In this document: positions 24,995 through 33,805 of the stretch, in pieces
How positions within the stretch are numbered: the stretch's first letter is position 1
Layout: the number at the start of each line of letters is the position of its first letter
Assembly (NCBI GenBank): GCA_963735955.1
Contig: CAVTND010000021.1
Location: 1 to 44,674, forward strand
Direction of reading: 5' to 3'
Length of the DNA stretch: 44,674 nt
Source: CAVTND01 sp963735955
GTDB lineage: Bacteria > Pseudomonadota > Gammaproteobacteria > Burkholderiales > Burkholderiaceae_F
Notes under the pieces: model-generated
The model's database searches: none
What the model was told of the DNA's origin: nothing
Seen by the model: only the letters and a program-made list of their open reading frames with translations
Position numbers and translations under genes: made by a program

Positions 24995-25708
24995 CTAGAC
25001 TTCGAATCCAGCTTCCGCACGAAGGTTGTCCGTTTCCGGTCCGGACAGCAATCGAGCGAAGCGCTGCGCAAGCTCGGGCTGGCGTGCGTCGGCCCAGACG
25101 GCAACTGAATAGACCGTCGCGAGTTCGAATTCTTTCGGCAGCGGACCAACCAGCGTCACGCCATCCGCGTATTTGATCTCGGTGATCTGCGTGCAACCGA
25201 TCGGTGTGGTGCCACTGCTTTGCGCCATCGCGCGCATCGCCGTCGCACCGTTCGGATGCGGTCGCAACCGCGGCGCGACGTCTGCGAATATGCCGAGTTG
25301 CTCGAGCACTCGCTTGAAGTGAATCCCCGCCGTGGCACGCTGCGGATCTGGCAGAAAGATATCCGTCGCAGCGCGCAGACTTCGTTCCAGTGCTGCCCGA
25401 TCCTTGATGTCCGGTAACGCGTCGCTCGCCCGAACGCCGATACCGGTACGCACTTGGCCCAGTGCGGTGCGCGTCGCCGCGACGACGTGCCCACGGGCTG
25501 CCAATTCATCGAGCATCGCCGCGGTCAGGATGAGCACATCGCACTGCTCACCGGTGAAGAGCTTCTCGCGGATCGCACCGACCGCACCGAAAGTCGTATG
25601 AAGCGCAACGCCGGTGTCCGCGAGAAATCGCGGGGCCATCGCGGCGACCAGGCCCTGCGCAGCACCCGCGCTCAGGACACGCAGGTCCTCGGGCGCGCGA
25701 GCGGTCAT
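24995..25708 (-). CDS. ModA-like substrate-binding protein without signal peptide
   Basis: ATG at 25708 overlaps the stop of the Bug-protein gene by 4 nt (ATGA). The 237-residue product has the type-2 periplasmic binding fold: DLRVLSAGAAQGLVAAMAPR, FTGEQCDVLILTAAMLDELA, ALGQVRTGIGVRASDALPDI, AGIHFKRVLEQLGIFADV, IGCTQITEIKYADGVTLVGP, similar to molybdate-binding ModA proteins. There is no signal peptide and the start is fixed by the overlap, so it seems to be cytoplasmic or exported by another means. A ligand-sensing role for the neighbouring uptake system is possible. Confidence 0.85.
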   Translation of the reverse strand: MTARAPEDLRVLSAGAAQGLVAAMAPRFLADTGVALHTTFGAVGAIREKLFTGEQCDVLILTAAMLDELAARGHVVAATRTALGQVRTGIGVRASDALPDIKDRAALERSLRAATDIFLPDPQRATAGIHFKRVLEQLGIFADVAPRLRPHPNGATAMRAMAQSSGTTPIGCTQITEIKYADGVTLVGPLPKEFELATVYSVAVWADARQPELAQRFARLLSGPETDNLRAEAGFEV

Positions 25709-26677
25709 TGATCTGCTTTGGCTCCGGAGATCTTGACGATCCGATCCCACTTCGCAATGTCGTTGGTCATGAAGCGGGCAAACTCGTCCGGACGTCATCG
25801 TCATCGCGACTGCACCCTGCTTCGCCCACGCTTCGCGGACATCGGGTCGACTCGTGATGGTCGAGATCTCTGCATTCAGACGATTGACGATATCGCGCGG
25901 CGTGTTGCGCGGTGCCATGACACCCAACCAGATGACAGCCTCATAGCCCGGCACACCGGCTTCCGCCACCGTCGGAACTTCAGGCAACACCGCCGATCGC
26001 TTATCGCCGGTGGTGCCGAATGCCTTTACCTTTCCGCTACGAATGTGATCGGTCATCGTCGGCACTGCGTCGAACATCATCTGCACCTGTCCGCCCAGCG
26101 TGTCGGTGCGCGCACCGGCGCTTCCTTTGTAGGGCACGTGGACGATGTCAACGCCTGCCATCGCTTTGAACAACTCGCCCGCCATGTGATACGGCGTGCC
26201 GTTGCCGGACGACGCATAGTTAAGCTCCTTCGGCTTCGACTTGGCGAGCTTCAGCAGCTCGGCCAGATTGTTGGCCGGCACCGATGGATGGACGACGAGA
26301 ACGAGATCGGAATAGTTGACGGGAGCAACCGGCACGAAGTCGCGCATCAGCTGGTATGGCTTGTTCGGAATCAGCGATTCGTTGACCGTGTGGGTGTTGG
26401 ACATCATCAGCAGCGTGTAACCGTCTGCCGGGCTCTTCGCGACCGCATCGGTACCGATGATCGATCCTGCTCCCGGGCGGTTGTCGACGACGAAACTCTG
26501 CCCCAACGCATCCTGCAAGCGCTGGCCGATGACGCGCGCGTAAATGTCCGCCGGCCCGCCGGGCGAGAACGGCACGATGATGCGCACGGGCTTCGCCGGG
26601 TATTCCTGCGCGTGTGAAGCGATGCCGAAAAGCGCCAGCCATGCGACCAGCATCACCCTCAACGTTTGACGCGACAT
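25705..26677 (-). CDS. Bug/TctC-type tripartite tricarboxylate transporter binding protein (one frame break)
   Basis: ATG at 26677 has GGGAGG at 5 nt and starts a signal peptide (LRVMLVAWLALFGIASHAQ). The mature protein shows the family landmarks: PAKPVRIIVPFSPGGPADIY, GQSFVVDNRPGAGSIIGTDA, DGYTLLMMSNTHTVNESL, NYASSGNGTPYHMAGELFK, VHVPYKGSAGARTDTLGGQV, GVMAPRNTPRDIVNRLN. Near 25788 one extra base disrupts the last 25 codons; removal restores DEFARFMTNDIAKWDRIVKI and a stop at 25705. Bug proteins capture carboxylates or similar small molecules; no TctA/TctB genes are nearby, as is common for this family. Confidence 0.9.
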
Positions 26678-26724
26678 CGATGCCTCCCTGTACATGGCTC
26701 GTTGACACAAACGCGAAGGAACTC

Positions 26725-27252
26725 CTACTTCTTCTTCAAGCCATCGAGCAGCTTGCGGAAGGACCTCTCCGCGCTTGAAACGGTCTTCTCCGGACCGGTA
26801 AGTTTGAAGAAAACGTTGCCGCCCGGTCCCTCGACGATGGCGCCGAGAAGTCGGAAGCCGGGTTTGGGCGCAGTAGGTCCCATCATCGAGCCCCCGGCGT
26901 AAGTGCCTCTCACGTCAACCGCGGTTGCCGGCAAGCCGGCGATCGTTTCCTTCTTCACCTTGGCGTCCTTCGCCGCCGACGTGCCATCCGCTTTCTGGAA
27001 CTGGTCGATCCAGCGCTTCACGTTGGCATCCACCCCGCCGCCGCTGCTCTCGCCGAAGTAGAAGACGGCCAGTTCGGCGGGCTCCGGGTCCCCCTTGGCA
27101 GCGGGAATGCTGTAGGTGGCAGCACGCATGGGCCGCTCGGCCTGCGCCTTCCACTCCGGCGGAGCGGTCCATGTCAGGCCGCCCGCCTGGTCGGCCCGGG
27201 CCATGCCCACGAGGGCGAGGCTCAACATCAGTACGGTAATCACGTGTTTCAT
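26725..27252 (-). CDS. Exported protein of unknown function
   Basis: ATG at 27252; 175 residues with a signal peptide (MKHVITVLMLSLALVGMARA). The mature part (GGLTWTAPPEWKAQAERPMR, ELAVFYFGESSGGGVDANVK, KKETIAGLPATAVDVRGTY, LLGAIVEGPGGNVFFKLTGP) has the layout of small periplasmic proteins that resemble a single PsbP/YjbQ-like beta fold, but I cannot assign a family. It is 47 nt upstream of the Bug-protein gene on the same strand and may share its transcript. Confidence 0.75.
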   Translation of the reverse strand: MKHVITVLMLSLALVGMARADQAGGLTWTAPPEWKAQAERPMRAATYSIPAAKGDPEPAELAVFYFGESSGGGVDANVKRWIDQFQKADGTSAAKDAKVKKETIAGLPATAVDVRGTYAGGSMMGPTAPKPGFRLLGAIVEGPGGNVFFKLTGPEKTVSSAERSFRKLLDGLKKK

Positions 27253-27363
27253 TGGGTGAGCGTAACTGAAACAATGACAATGCGGCCGCGCGTGAGCCCG
27301 GGCGCATTCGCCCTGGCAACGCGCTGACCGGGCGTCACGCAACAGACCTGAACGGTGACTGAC

Positions 27364-27753
27364 ATGCTCGAAGGTTCATGCCTTTGCGGAGCAGTTCGAT
27401 GGCGGTTCGACGGGATGCCCGAGGGGGCTACGGCCTGCAACTGCACTGCCTGTCGTCGTTACGGCGTGCTGTGGGCCTATGCCTTCGAAGGCGAAGGAAT
27501 TCACGTCTCGGGGCCGACGCGAGCCTATGTCCGCGGCAAGGCGCTTGGGTTTCATTTCTGCCCCACCTGCGGCTGCGTCGCCTATTGGCGAGCGCTGGAG
27601 CCCAACAAGGAGGGGCGGCGGCGCATCGCGGTGAACCTGCGGCTGGCCGAACCGGAGGCTGTGGCGCAGATTCCCATCGATCACTTCGACGGTCTCGTAA
27701 GCTTCGACGATCTGCCGCGCGATGGTCGATGCGTGAAGGACTATTGGTTCTGA
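27364..27753 (+). CDS. GFA-family zinc-binding protein
   Basis: ATG at 27364 is preferred over GTG at 27355, giving 129 residues; neither has a strong Shine-Dalgarno. Zinc ligands of the GFA/CENP-V fold are visible: C6 and C8 in GSCLCGAVRW, the CNCTACRRYG cluster (C25, C27, C30) and CPTCGCVAYW. Members bind two zinc ions; the name-giving enzyme speeds glutathione-formaldehyde condensation, though most members have unproven activity. It is a distant neighbour of the broken fghA gene, but not in an operon with it. Confidence 0.9.
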   Translation: MLEGSCLCGAVRWRFDGMPEGATACNCTACRRYGVLWAYAFEGEGIHVSGPTRAYVRGKALGFHFCPTCGCVAYWRALEPNKEGRRRIAVNLRLAEPEAVAQIPIDHFDGLVSFDDLPRDGRCVKDYWF

Positions 27754-27936
27754 GCCAGCCTACATGCCGCCCGCGTGACTTCCATGCCCCTTAGACTCTT
27801 CGACACCCGCGCGGAGTCGTTCATTCAATCCGGGAGTTCACTCGATGTCGAGACGCCCTGCATCATTTCTGGAGTTCTTCGTGTTGGCGTTTTCGTTCTC
27901 GTCCGCATGGGCCGATGGCTTCGACGGGATGCGATC

Positions 27937-28443
27937 GTGACACCAGCAGAATCGGACTTTCTTCTCCGCCTCGCCGCCCTCTCTTTGTCCTTTGTGGGTT
28001 TTTCGGCGATCGTGGTCACGCTTCGGGGTGCGCTCGGAGGCAAGCTATCGGATCGGCACCTCCGCCTCGTGCGTCTTTACATTGAAGGCGGATTCGTAGT
28101 CTCCGCCCTGGGTCTGGCTCCCACACTCCTGAGCCTTCTTCATGTCTCCGAGTCTGTCACGTGGTCGGTATCTAGCGCAGTCGCAGCATTGATCTTCACG
28201 TTCGTGCTGGTGACACAGTTTCGCCGTCGGCGCGAGATCGAGGGTCGCTTTCCGCCGTGGGTTGTCATTACGATTGCGATCTCTATCGTGGCTGTCATTG
28301 GTCTTTGGCTCAATGTCGCGGGGATTCCGTTTCGATCGAGTGTTGGTCCTTACGCGGTGGCCCTGAGCTGGGCTCTTTGCGTCTATGGCTTCATTTTTGT
28401 TCGTACGATCGAGATTTTCCTGCATCACGACCCTCCGAGCTGA
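27937..28443 (+). CDS. Four-helix membrane protein of unknown function
   Basis: GTG at 27937 (VTPAESDFLLRLAALSLSF) fits the usual beginning of this kind of small membrane protein; a longer in-frame start at 27775 would add a Arg-rich, poorly conserved leader. The 168-residue product has four hydrophobic segments: LAALSLSFVGFSAIVVTL, GGFVVSALGLAPTLLSLL, VSSAVAALIFTFVLVTQF, VVITIAISIVAVIGLWLNVAG with a last one at ALSWALCVYGFIFV. Function unknown. Confidence 0.6.
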   Translation: MTPAESDFLLRLAALSLSFVGFSAIVVTLRGALGGKLSDRHLRLVRLYIEGGFVVSALGLAPTLLSLLHVSESVTWSVSSAVAALIFTFVLVTQFRRRREIEGRFPPWVVITIAISIVAVIGLWLNVAGIPFRSSVGPYAVALSWALCVYGFIFVRTIEIFLHHDPPS

Positions 28444-28483
28444 ACGGTTGGCGGCGACGCAGTTGTCCGTCTCCTTCCGACAG

Positions 28484-28753
28484 ATGAAGTATTCCTTCGT
28501 TCTCGCAGCGTTGATGGCGCTCGTATCGCCAACGCATTGCGCTGAAGAAAGGCTTGGCCCTGTTTACGACGCCGCACTCGCCGGCGACGGAGTAGAGGTG
28601 ATTGCAGCCTTGTCGTCCCGGAGTGAGCGTGACCGGACCGGTCGTCACGCCGCACTTCCTTCGATCATGAGTCCCATCGCACGACCTTGTGCCGATCGCC
28701 GCCGTTTCGACAGGAGGGAGCGGACGGGTCTGCGAATGCGTTCGATTGCCTGA
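28484..28753 (+). pseudogene. Exported ankyrin-like protein, N-terminal fragment
   Basis: ATG at 28484 opens a signal peptide (MKYSFVLAALMALVSPTHCA) and one helical unit (GPVYDAALAGDGVEVIAALS) like the first half of an ankyrin repeat. Beyond about 28645 the frame runs into the opposite-strand TPR gene and the sequence becomes Arg-rich, as expected of an antisense read. The gene appears to have been cut by the junction with the TPR-methyltransferase block. Confidence 0.45.
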
Positions 28754-29946
28754 AGCAGCGTCAGGTGCAGCACGTCGCGCTGCGCATGACTGCCGCCGAG
28801 TCGGTGTGCCAGCGCCGGAAGGCTCGCCAGCAGAGTGGTCGCGAGCGTGTTGTCGCCGCGGCCGAAGGCGATCAGCGCGCGGCAGGCGGGAAGACCGAGC
28901 TGCCGCGTGGTCTCGCCGTAGCGCGTCTGCAGTGAGTGGCTCGCGACCAGCGCGGCTTCGAGCCGCTGCGCCCGCTCCCAGTCGCGTGCTGCGACGAACG
29001 CCAGCATCGCGTGCACGTCATTGAAGGTGCAGAAGCTGTCGTGAATGTGCGGCGCCCAGGCGGCGGCGAGCTCGGCCGCCCGCGCTCCGATGTCGACGCC
29101 ACGCAACCGGATGCGCCAGAGCAGCGCGGCTGCGTCGATCAGGTCGGCGATGTCGTCGGAGTGATCGGCGCGGACGAAGTTGTCGTACAAGTTCAGTGCA
29201 CGATCGGCCTGACCCTGCGCCAGATGGAACAGCGCCAGGTGCCACCAGCAGTGCGTGGTGAAGAAGCGGTCGACGCCGAAGCGGGTGATCTGCTCGCTCA
29301 TCCACTGCACACCCGCGTCGGGCCTGTCGGTCATCTCGAAGACATGAGCCATCACGTGGTGTGCCCGCACGTCGAGTGCATTCAGGGCCAGCGCGGCACG
29401 GGCGGCGTGTTCGGCACGCTCGTACTCGCCGCATTCCTCGAGCGCGAATGCATGCGTGACCAGCACCGCGTGGTAGCCGGGCAGATCGACGGACCACGCC
29501 GGCAGCACGGCCTCCACCCGATCGAGCATTCGCGTCGCATCGCCGGTGAAGTAGTCGAACGTATTCGCCACCTGCAGCGCGAGCGCATCGCGCGGGTGCG
29601 AGCGCAACAACTCATCGAGGCGTGCCGTTGCCAGTTCGTAGTCGCCAACGGCGGCTGCCGCGATGGCAGCAAGATGCAGTCGCTCGCGCTCGTTGGCACG
29701 CAGACCAGCGGCGCGAACAAGCAACGGGCGCGCCTGTCGAATGCGCCGGGGATCGCGACTGCATACGTGCAGGTAGGCCTGCAACACGTGCCCCATCACG
29801 AAGTCCGGCGCCTCCAGCAGCGCCGACGCAAGCTGCTCGTCGGCGCCGCTGTGCCAGCACTGGAATGCGGCCAGCGCAAGCTCGTAGGCCTCCGCGGCGG
29901 CAGTTGTCGCACCGGAGTCGAGGGCGATGGTCGATGGGTTGCACAT
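28645..29946 (-). CDS. TPR protein, TTC38-like
   Basis: ATG at 29946 follows TGAGG and lies 8 nt after the methyltransferase stop. The 433-residue product consists of helical repeats: ALAAFQCWHSGADEQLASAL, PDFVMGHVLQAYLHVCSRDP, HLAAIAAAAVGDYELATARL, YHAVLVTHAFALEECGEYER, AHHVMAHVFEMTDRPDAGVQ, THCWWHLALFHLAQGQADRA. The H-x-V-M-A-H-V-F-E-M and CWWHLALFHL motifs fit the TTC38 family of cytosolic TPR proteins. The C-terminal 35 residues are Arg-rich and unlike the rest, and the gene end abuts the broken gene at 28484, so the tail may be foreign. Confidence 0.82.
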   Translation of the reverse strand: MCNPSTIALDSGATTAAAEAYELALAAFQCWHSGADEQLASALLEAPDFVMGHVLQAYLHVCSRDPRRIRQARPLLVRAAGLRANERERLHLAAIAAAAVGDYELATARLDELLRSHPRDALALQVANTFDYFTGDATRMLDRVEAVLPAWSVDLPGYHAVLVTHAFALEECGEYERAEHAARAALALNALDVRAHHVMAHVFEMTDRPDAGVQWMSEQITRFGVDRFFTTHCWWHLALFHLAQGQADRALNLYDNFVRADHSDDIADLIDAAALLWRIRLRGVDIGARAAELAAAWAPHIHDSFCTFNDVHAMLAFVAARDWERAQRLEAALVASHSLQTRYGETTRQLGLPACRALIAFGRGDNTLATTLLASLPALAHRLGGSHAQRDVLHLTLLQAIERIRRPVRSLLSKRRRSAQGRAMGLMIEGSAA

Positions 29947-29954
29947 CGTCGACC

Positions 29955-30806
29955 TCAGGCCACCGTGATCACGACTTCGGCGTACTCGCTCGGCACGACC
30001 AGGCCACGGCCGCCGCCGATGTCGAGTTCATTCAGCAGTGCCGTGATGTCGCGGGCGAGTGCTGCCTGTCCGGCTTCATCCAGCGCGGCGAAGGCCTTGT
30101 GGGTCGGACCGTAGTAGTCGCGGAATACCTGCAGGAAGTGCGCGGCCGAGCGATAGCGGAACGTGAACAGCTTCCGCTGGACGCGCAGGTCGCGGGCGTG
30201 CGGGCCGAACAAGGCGGTCAGGTTGGCCTCGGCGCCCCAGAGCGCCGGCGAGCGCACCCCGGCCGGTGGCGGCACGTGCGCGCCGATGATCTTGAACAGG
30301 CGGCCGATGAAGCCTTCGGGCGTCCAGTTGGCCATGCCGATGCGGCCGCCCGGGCGCACCACGCGCAGCATTTCGCGCGCGGCGCTCGCCTGGTCGGGCG
30401 CGAACATCACGCCGAAGGTCGACAGGACCACGTCGAAACTGGCCGCCTCGTAGGGCAGCGCCTCGGCGTCGGCGACCTCGAAGCGCACGGGCAGGTTTTC
30501 GGCTTCGGCGCGCAGGCGGCCTTTGTCCAGCAGTTCGGGCACGTAGTCGGTGGAAGTCACGTTGGCGAAGCGGCGCGCCGCGGCCAGCGTCGCGTTGCCG
30601 TTGCCGGCGGCGACGTCGAGCACGCGTTCGTCGGCACGCACGTCGGCCGCTTCGGCGAGCATTTCGCCGACAATTTGCAGCGTCGTGCCGACGATGGTGT
30701 AGTCGCCGCTGGCCCAGGTGGCCTGCTGGCGCCGCTTGATCGCGGCATAGTCTGGCGTCGGGACGGAAGCGACGGGGGTGGTGGGGGTAGCTATGGCGAG
30801 AGTCAT
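29955..30806 (-). CDS. Class I SAM-dependent methyltransferase
   Basis: ATG at 30806 (MTLAIATPTTPVASVPTPD) follows AAGGA; an upstream Met would add only a few residues. The 283-residue product has motif I VLDVAAGNGNATLAAA, the acidic residue after beta-2 (STDYVPELLDKGR), ADAEALPYEAASFDVVLSTFG, and the post-motif LRVVRPGGRIGMANWTPEGF. This is the UbiE/Methyltransf_11 group. It is the first gene of a two-gene unit with the TTC38-like TPR gene and divergent from an AraC regulator. The substrate is unknown. Confidence 0.9.
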   Translation of the reverse strand: MTLAIATPTTPVASVPTPDYAAIKRRQQATWASGDYTIVGTTLQIVGEMLAEAADVRADERVLDVAAGNGNATLAAARRFANVTSTDYVPELLDKGRLRAEAENLPVRFEVADAEALPYEAASFDVVLSTFGVMFAPDQASAAREMLRVVRPGGRIGMANWTPEGFIGRLFKIIGAHVPPPAGVRSPALWGAEANLTALFGPHARDLRVQRKLFTFRYRSAAHFLQVFRDYYGPTHKAFAALDEAGQAALARDITALLNELDIGGGRGLVVPSEYAEVVITVA

Positions 30807-30947
30807 GATCGGTTTTTCCTTGAAGATGGATGGCTGCCGACGCATCGGTTGTCGGTGTGCATATGGTTCCCGACGGCGCCGTTGGGCGCTTCACCCGGTG
30901 TCGCGCCGCTTTGCTCGAGCGTCCGCCAATCCGATGGCCGCTGCCCG

Positions 30948-31961
30948 ATGACGACCCTCGACCCGCTGTCCGACGTGCTGCGCAGCGTCCGACTGCGCGG
31001 CTCGGTCTTCTTCCATGTGAGCTGCCGCGGTCAGTGGTCGGCGCTCGCGGCGCCTTCGCACGAGATGGGTCCGGCCGTGATGCCGGGCGCGGAACACGTG
31101 ATCGAGTACCACCTGCTCGTCAAGGGCGAGGGATGGGTCGCGGTCGACGGCGAGCCGCCGCTGCGGCTGCGCGAGGGCGACATCGTGATGCTGCCCCACG
31201 GCGACGCGCACGTGGTGTCGAGTGCGCCGGGCCTGGCGCCGGTCGACGAAGGCGACTGGCTGTATCGCATGCGCGACGACCCGAAGCCGATCCCCATCAC
31301 CTACAGCGGCGGCATGTTCCAGGCGGGCGCGGGGCTGCCGTCCGAGGAGGCCACCACCGTCATCCTGTGCGGGTTCATCGCCTGCGACCTGCGGCCGTTC
31401 AACCCGCTGATCGCCGCATTGCCGAGGCTGCTGCACCTGCCCGCCGAAGGGGTCGGCGCCTGGGTGGCGCCGATGCTCGAACACGCAGCGGCGGAATCCG
31501 GTGAACTGCGCGCCGGCAGCGCGGCGCTGCTGCAGCGGGTCAGCGAGATGGTGTTCGTCGACGGCGCGCGGCGCTACCTGGACTCGCTGCCACCCCAGGC
31601 GCAAGGCTGGCTCGGTGCGCTGCGCGACCGCCAGGTGGGTCGCGCGATCACGCTGATGCACGGCGCTCCCGCCGAGCCGTGGACGCTTGAGGAGCTGGGC
31701 CGCCGCGTCGGCCTGTCGCGCTCGGCCATGCACGAACGCTTCGTCGCGCTGACCGGGATGGCGCCGATGCAGTACCTGGCCAACTGGCGCATGCAGTGTG
31801 GCGCCCGCTTGCTGCGCGAAAGCCACGCCACCGTCGCGGCGGTCGCGCTGGACGTCGGATACGACTCGGAGGCCGCGTTCGCCCGCGCGTTCAAGCGCGC
31901 CACCGGGCTGCCGCCAGCGGCCTGGCGGCGCGCACAACGACAGTCGGCAGCAGCAGACTGA
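30948..31961 (+). CDS. AraC-family regulator with N-terminal cupin
   Basis: ATG at 30948; 337 residues. The N-terminal cupin (Cupin_6 type) shows EYHLLVKGEGWVAVDGEPPL and LREGDIVMLPHGDAHVVSS. The C-terminal pair of helix-turn-helices is typical AraC/XylS: WTLEELGRRVGLSRSAMHER, FVALTGMAPMQYLANWRMQ, then VAAVALDVGYDSEAAFARAF and KRATGLPPAAWRR. It is divergent from the methyltransferase-TPR pair and is the most likely regulator of it, a common arrangement for this subgroup. The 141-bp gap between them should hold both promoters. Confidence 0.93.
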   Translation: MTTLDPLSDVLRSVRLRGSVFFHVSCRGQWSALAAPSHEMGPAVMPGAEHVIEYHLLVKGEGWVAVDGEPPLRLREGDIVMLPHGDAHVVSSAPGLAPVDEGDWLYRMRDDPKPIPITYSGGMFQAGAGLPSEEATTVILCGFIACDLRPFNPLIAALPRLLHLPAEGVGAWVAPMLEHAAAESGELRAGSAALLQRVSEMVFVDGARRYLDSLPPQAQGWLGALRDRQVGRAITLMHGAPAEPWTLEELGRRVGLSRSAMHERFVALTGMAPMQYLANWRMQCGARLLRESHATVAAVALDVGYDSEAAFARAFKRATGLPPAAWRRAQRQSAAAD

Positions 31962-32002
31962 TCGGGACTTGCAGCCTCAGCGCGCCGCGGGCTGTCCGGC
32001 CG

Positions 32003-32043
32003 GCCGGCGGCGATGGCCTCGAGCTGGCGCAGGTCGGCGCGGC
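32003..32043 (-). pseudogene. uvrD-like helicase scrap R4
   Basis: The 41 bases match 44100-44140 at 40 positions. On the helicase this stretch encodes the ADLRQLEAIAAGY segment. It lies just after the AraC gene stop, before the sulfurtransferase gene. It is the best conserved of the four scraps, so it is either the most recent or under constraint. Confidence 0.75.
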
Positions 32044-32166
32044 CTCGCCGCTCGGACGCGCCGGCCGCTGATCGCCACCGCCCAACCGTCGTTCGTCGCA
32101 GTGCCGTTGCCGGCCGGCGCGCGCGACCCTACGGTGCGGCTTCATCCGTCGCTTGGGAGTCCGTCG

Positions 32167-33805
32167 ATGAAACCCACCTGGCACGCGCTGTTCGGCGGCG
32201 CACTCATGGCCTTCTGCCTGCTGGCGGCGCCGTTCGCCCAGGCCAATCTCCGTCCGCTCGTCGACGCCACCTGGCTGCAGCAGGCGCTCGCCGAGGGCGA
32301 TATGCTGGTCCTCGACGCCCAGCCCGGCAAGCTGCACGAAGCGGGCCACATTCCCGGTGCGGTGCATGTCGATCTCTTCGCGCTACGGCCCGGACGAAGC
32401 GGACGCGCAGGCGATGCAGCGGCGCATGCAGTCGTGGGGCGTGTCGCGTAGCCGCACGGTGGTGATCTACGACCAGGGCGGCAGCTACTTCGCGCCGCGC
32501 CTCTACTACGAACTGCTGTACCGCGGGCACCCGCCCGAGCGGCTGCATCTGCTCGACGGCGGGATGGCTCGGTGGCGGGCGGTCGGCGGAGCGGTGACGC
32601 AGGAGAAGACCGCGCCGCCGCCGGCCGGCAATTTCCCGGTGCGGCACCGCGCGGACGTGCGGGCCGATCTGCCCGAGGTGCTGGTCGCCGCCGGCGACGC
32701 GCAGCGCCATGCGCTGGTCGATGCGCTCGAGCCCGAGATGTACTTCGGCGCGACGAAGTTCTTCGACCGCGCGGGCCACCTGCCGAACGCGGTGTCCTGG
32801 CCGACCGCGGAGTTCTTCAATGCCGACAAGACGTTCAAGTCGGCCGAGGAGATCCGGGCGATGGCGAGCCACATGGGCGTGCGCCCGGAGCAGCAGGTCT
32901 ACACCTATTGCGGAGGCGGCATCGCCGCCGCCGTGCCGTTCTTCGCGTTGCGGCTGATCGCCGGATACCCGCAGGTCAAGCTCTATGTCGGCTCGCAGCT
33001 CGACTGGGTGCGCGACTCGCGCGATCTGCCGCTGTGGACCTACGCAGCGCCGCACCTCGCGCGCAGCGCGCCGTGGCTCGCGTCGTGGACCAATCCGATG
33101 CTGCGGGCGTACGGCGTCACGCGGCTCAACATCGTCGACGTGCGCAGCGCCGAGGCATTCGCCGCCGGCCACATCCCCGCGGCGCGCAACGTGCCGGCGA
33201 CGGTGTTCAGCGAAGCGCTCATTTCGCCAACCCTATCGCCACTCAGTTCGCCCACCAAATCGGAGCCGAACGCGCTGCGCCCGCGCCTGGAGGCCGAGGG
33301 CCTGCAAACGGCGTATGAGACGGTGATCGTGTCCGAGCGCGGCCTCGACAAGGCGTCGGCGCTCGCCTTCCTCGCGCTGCAGTCGCTCGACATGCCGCGA
33401 GTGTCCGTCCTCATAACCGGTACCGACGAGTGGGCGTTGCGCGGCCTGCCGTGGGCGAAGCAGGCCACGCCGGCCGCGCCGACACGCTTCAACGCGGGCA
33501 GCCGCACCGTGCTGACGACGCTGGCGGAAGCGCCGGGGCGCTTGCCCCGCGTGTACATTGCCTCCGGCGCCGCGCTGCCGACCGAAGCGCCGACCGGAAC
33601 AGTCATCCACCTGCCGGCGAGCCGGCTGGTCAACGACGAGGGCAGCGTCAAGCCGGCGGCGGATCTGTGGGCGGTGATCTCGAAGGCCGGCGTGCCGCGC
33701 CATGCGCAACTGGTGTTCGTGGCCGACGACGTCGGCGAAGCGGCGATGAACTACTACGTGTTCCAGCTGATGGGCTACCCGAACCTGCGCGTGCTGTCGC
33801 GTTGA
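32167..33805 (+). CDS. Multi-domain rhodanese (thiosulfate sulfurtransferase-like), exported (one frame break)
   Basis: ATG at 32167 has GGGAG at 7 nt and starts a signal peptide (HALFGGALMAFCLLAAPFAQA). Near 32380 one extra G breaks the frame; with it removed the product is about 545 residues. At least three rhodanese folds are seen: LVLDAQPGKLHEAGHIPGAV with an Asp in the active loop (VVIYDQGGSY), a second with the catalytic Cys in VYTYCGGGIAAAV, a third NIVDVRSAEAFAAGHIPAA without Cys (IVSERGLDKAS), and a weaker fourth at the C-terminus. Only the second domain looks catalytic. The stop overlaps the start of the LytS gene by one base, so the three genes form one operon. Confidence 0.88.

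Noticed and set aside
24995..26710. One 571-residue fusion of the Bug protein with a second binding domain
   Set aside because: The fusion results from one extra base near 25788; without it the Bug protein ends normally and overlaps the next gene by 4 nt.
29622..30947. Long N-terminal extension of the AraC regulator
   Set aside because: It lies antisense to the methyltransferase and TPR genes and has the Arg/Gly-rich composition of a shadow frame; the real protein starts at 30948.
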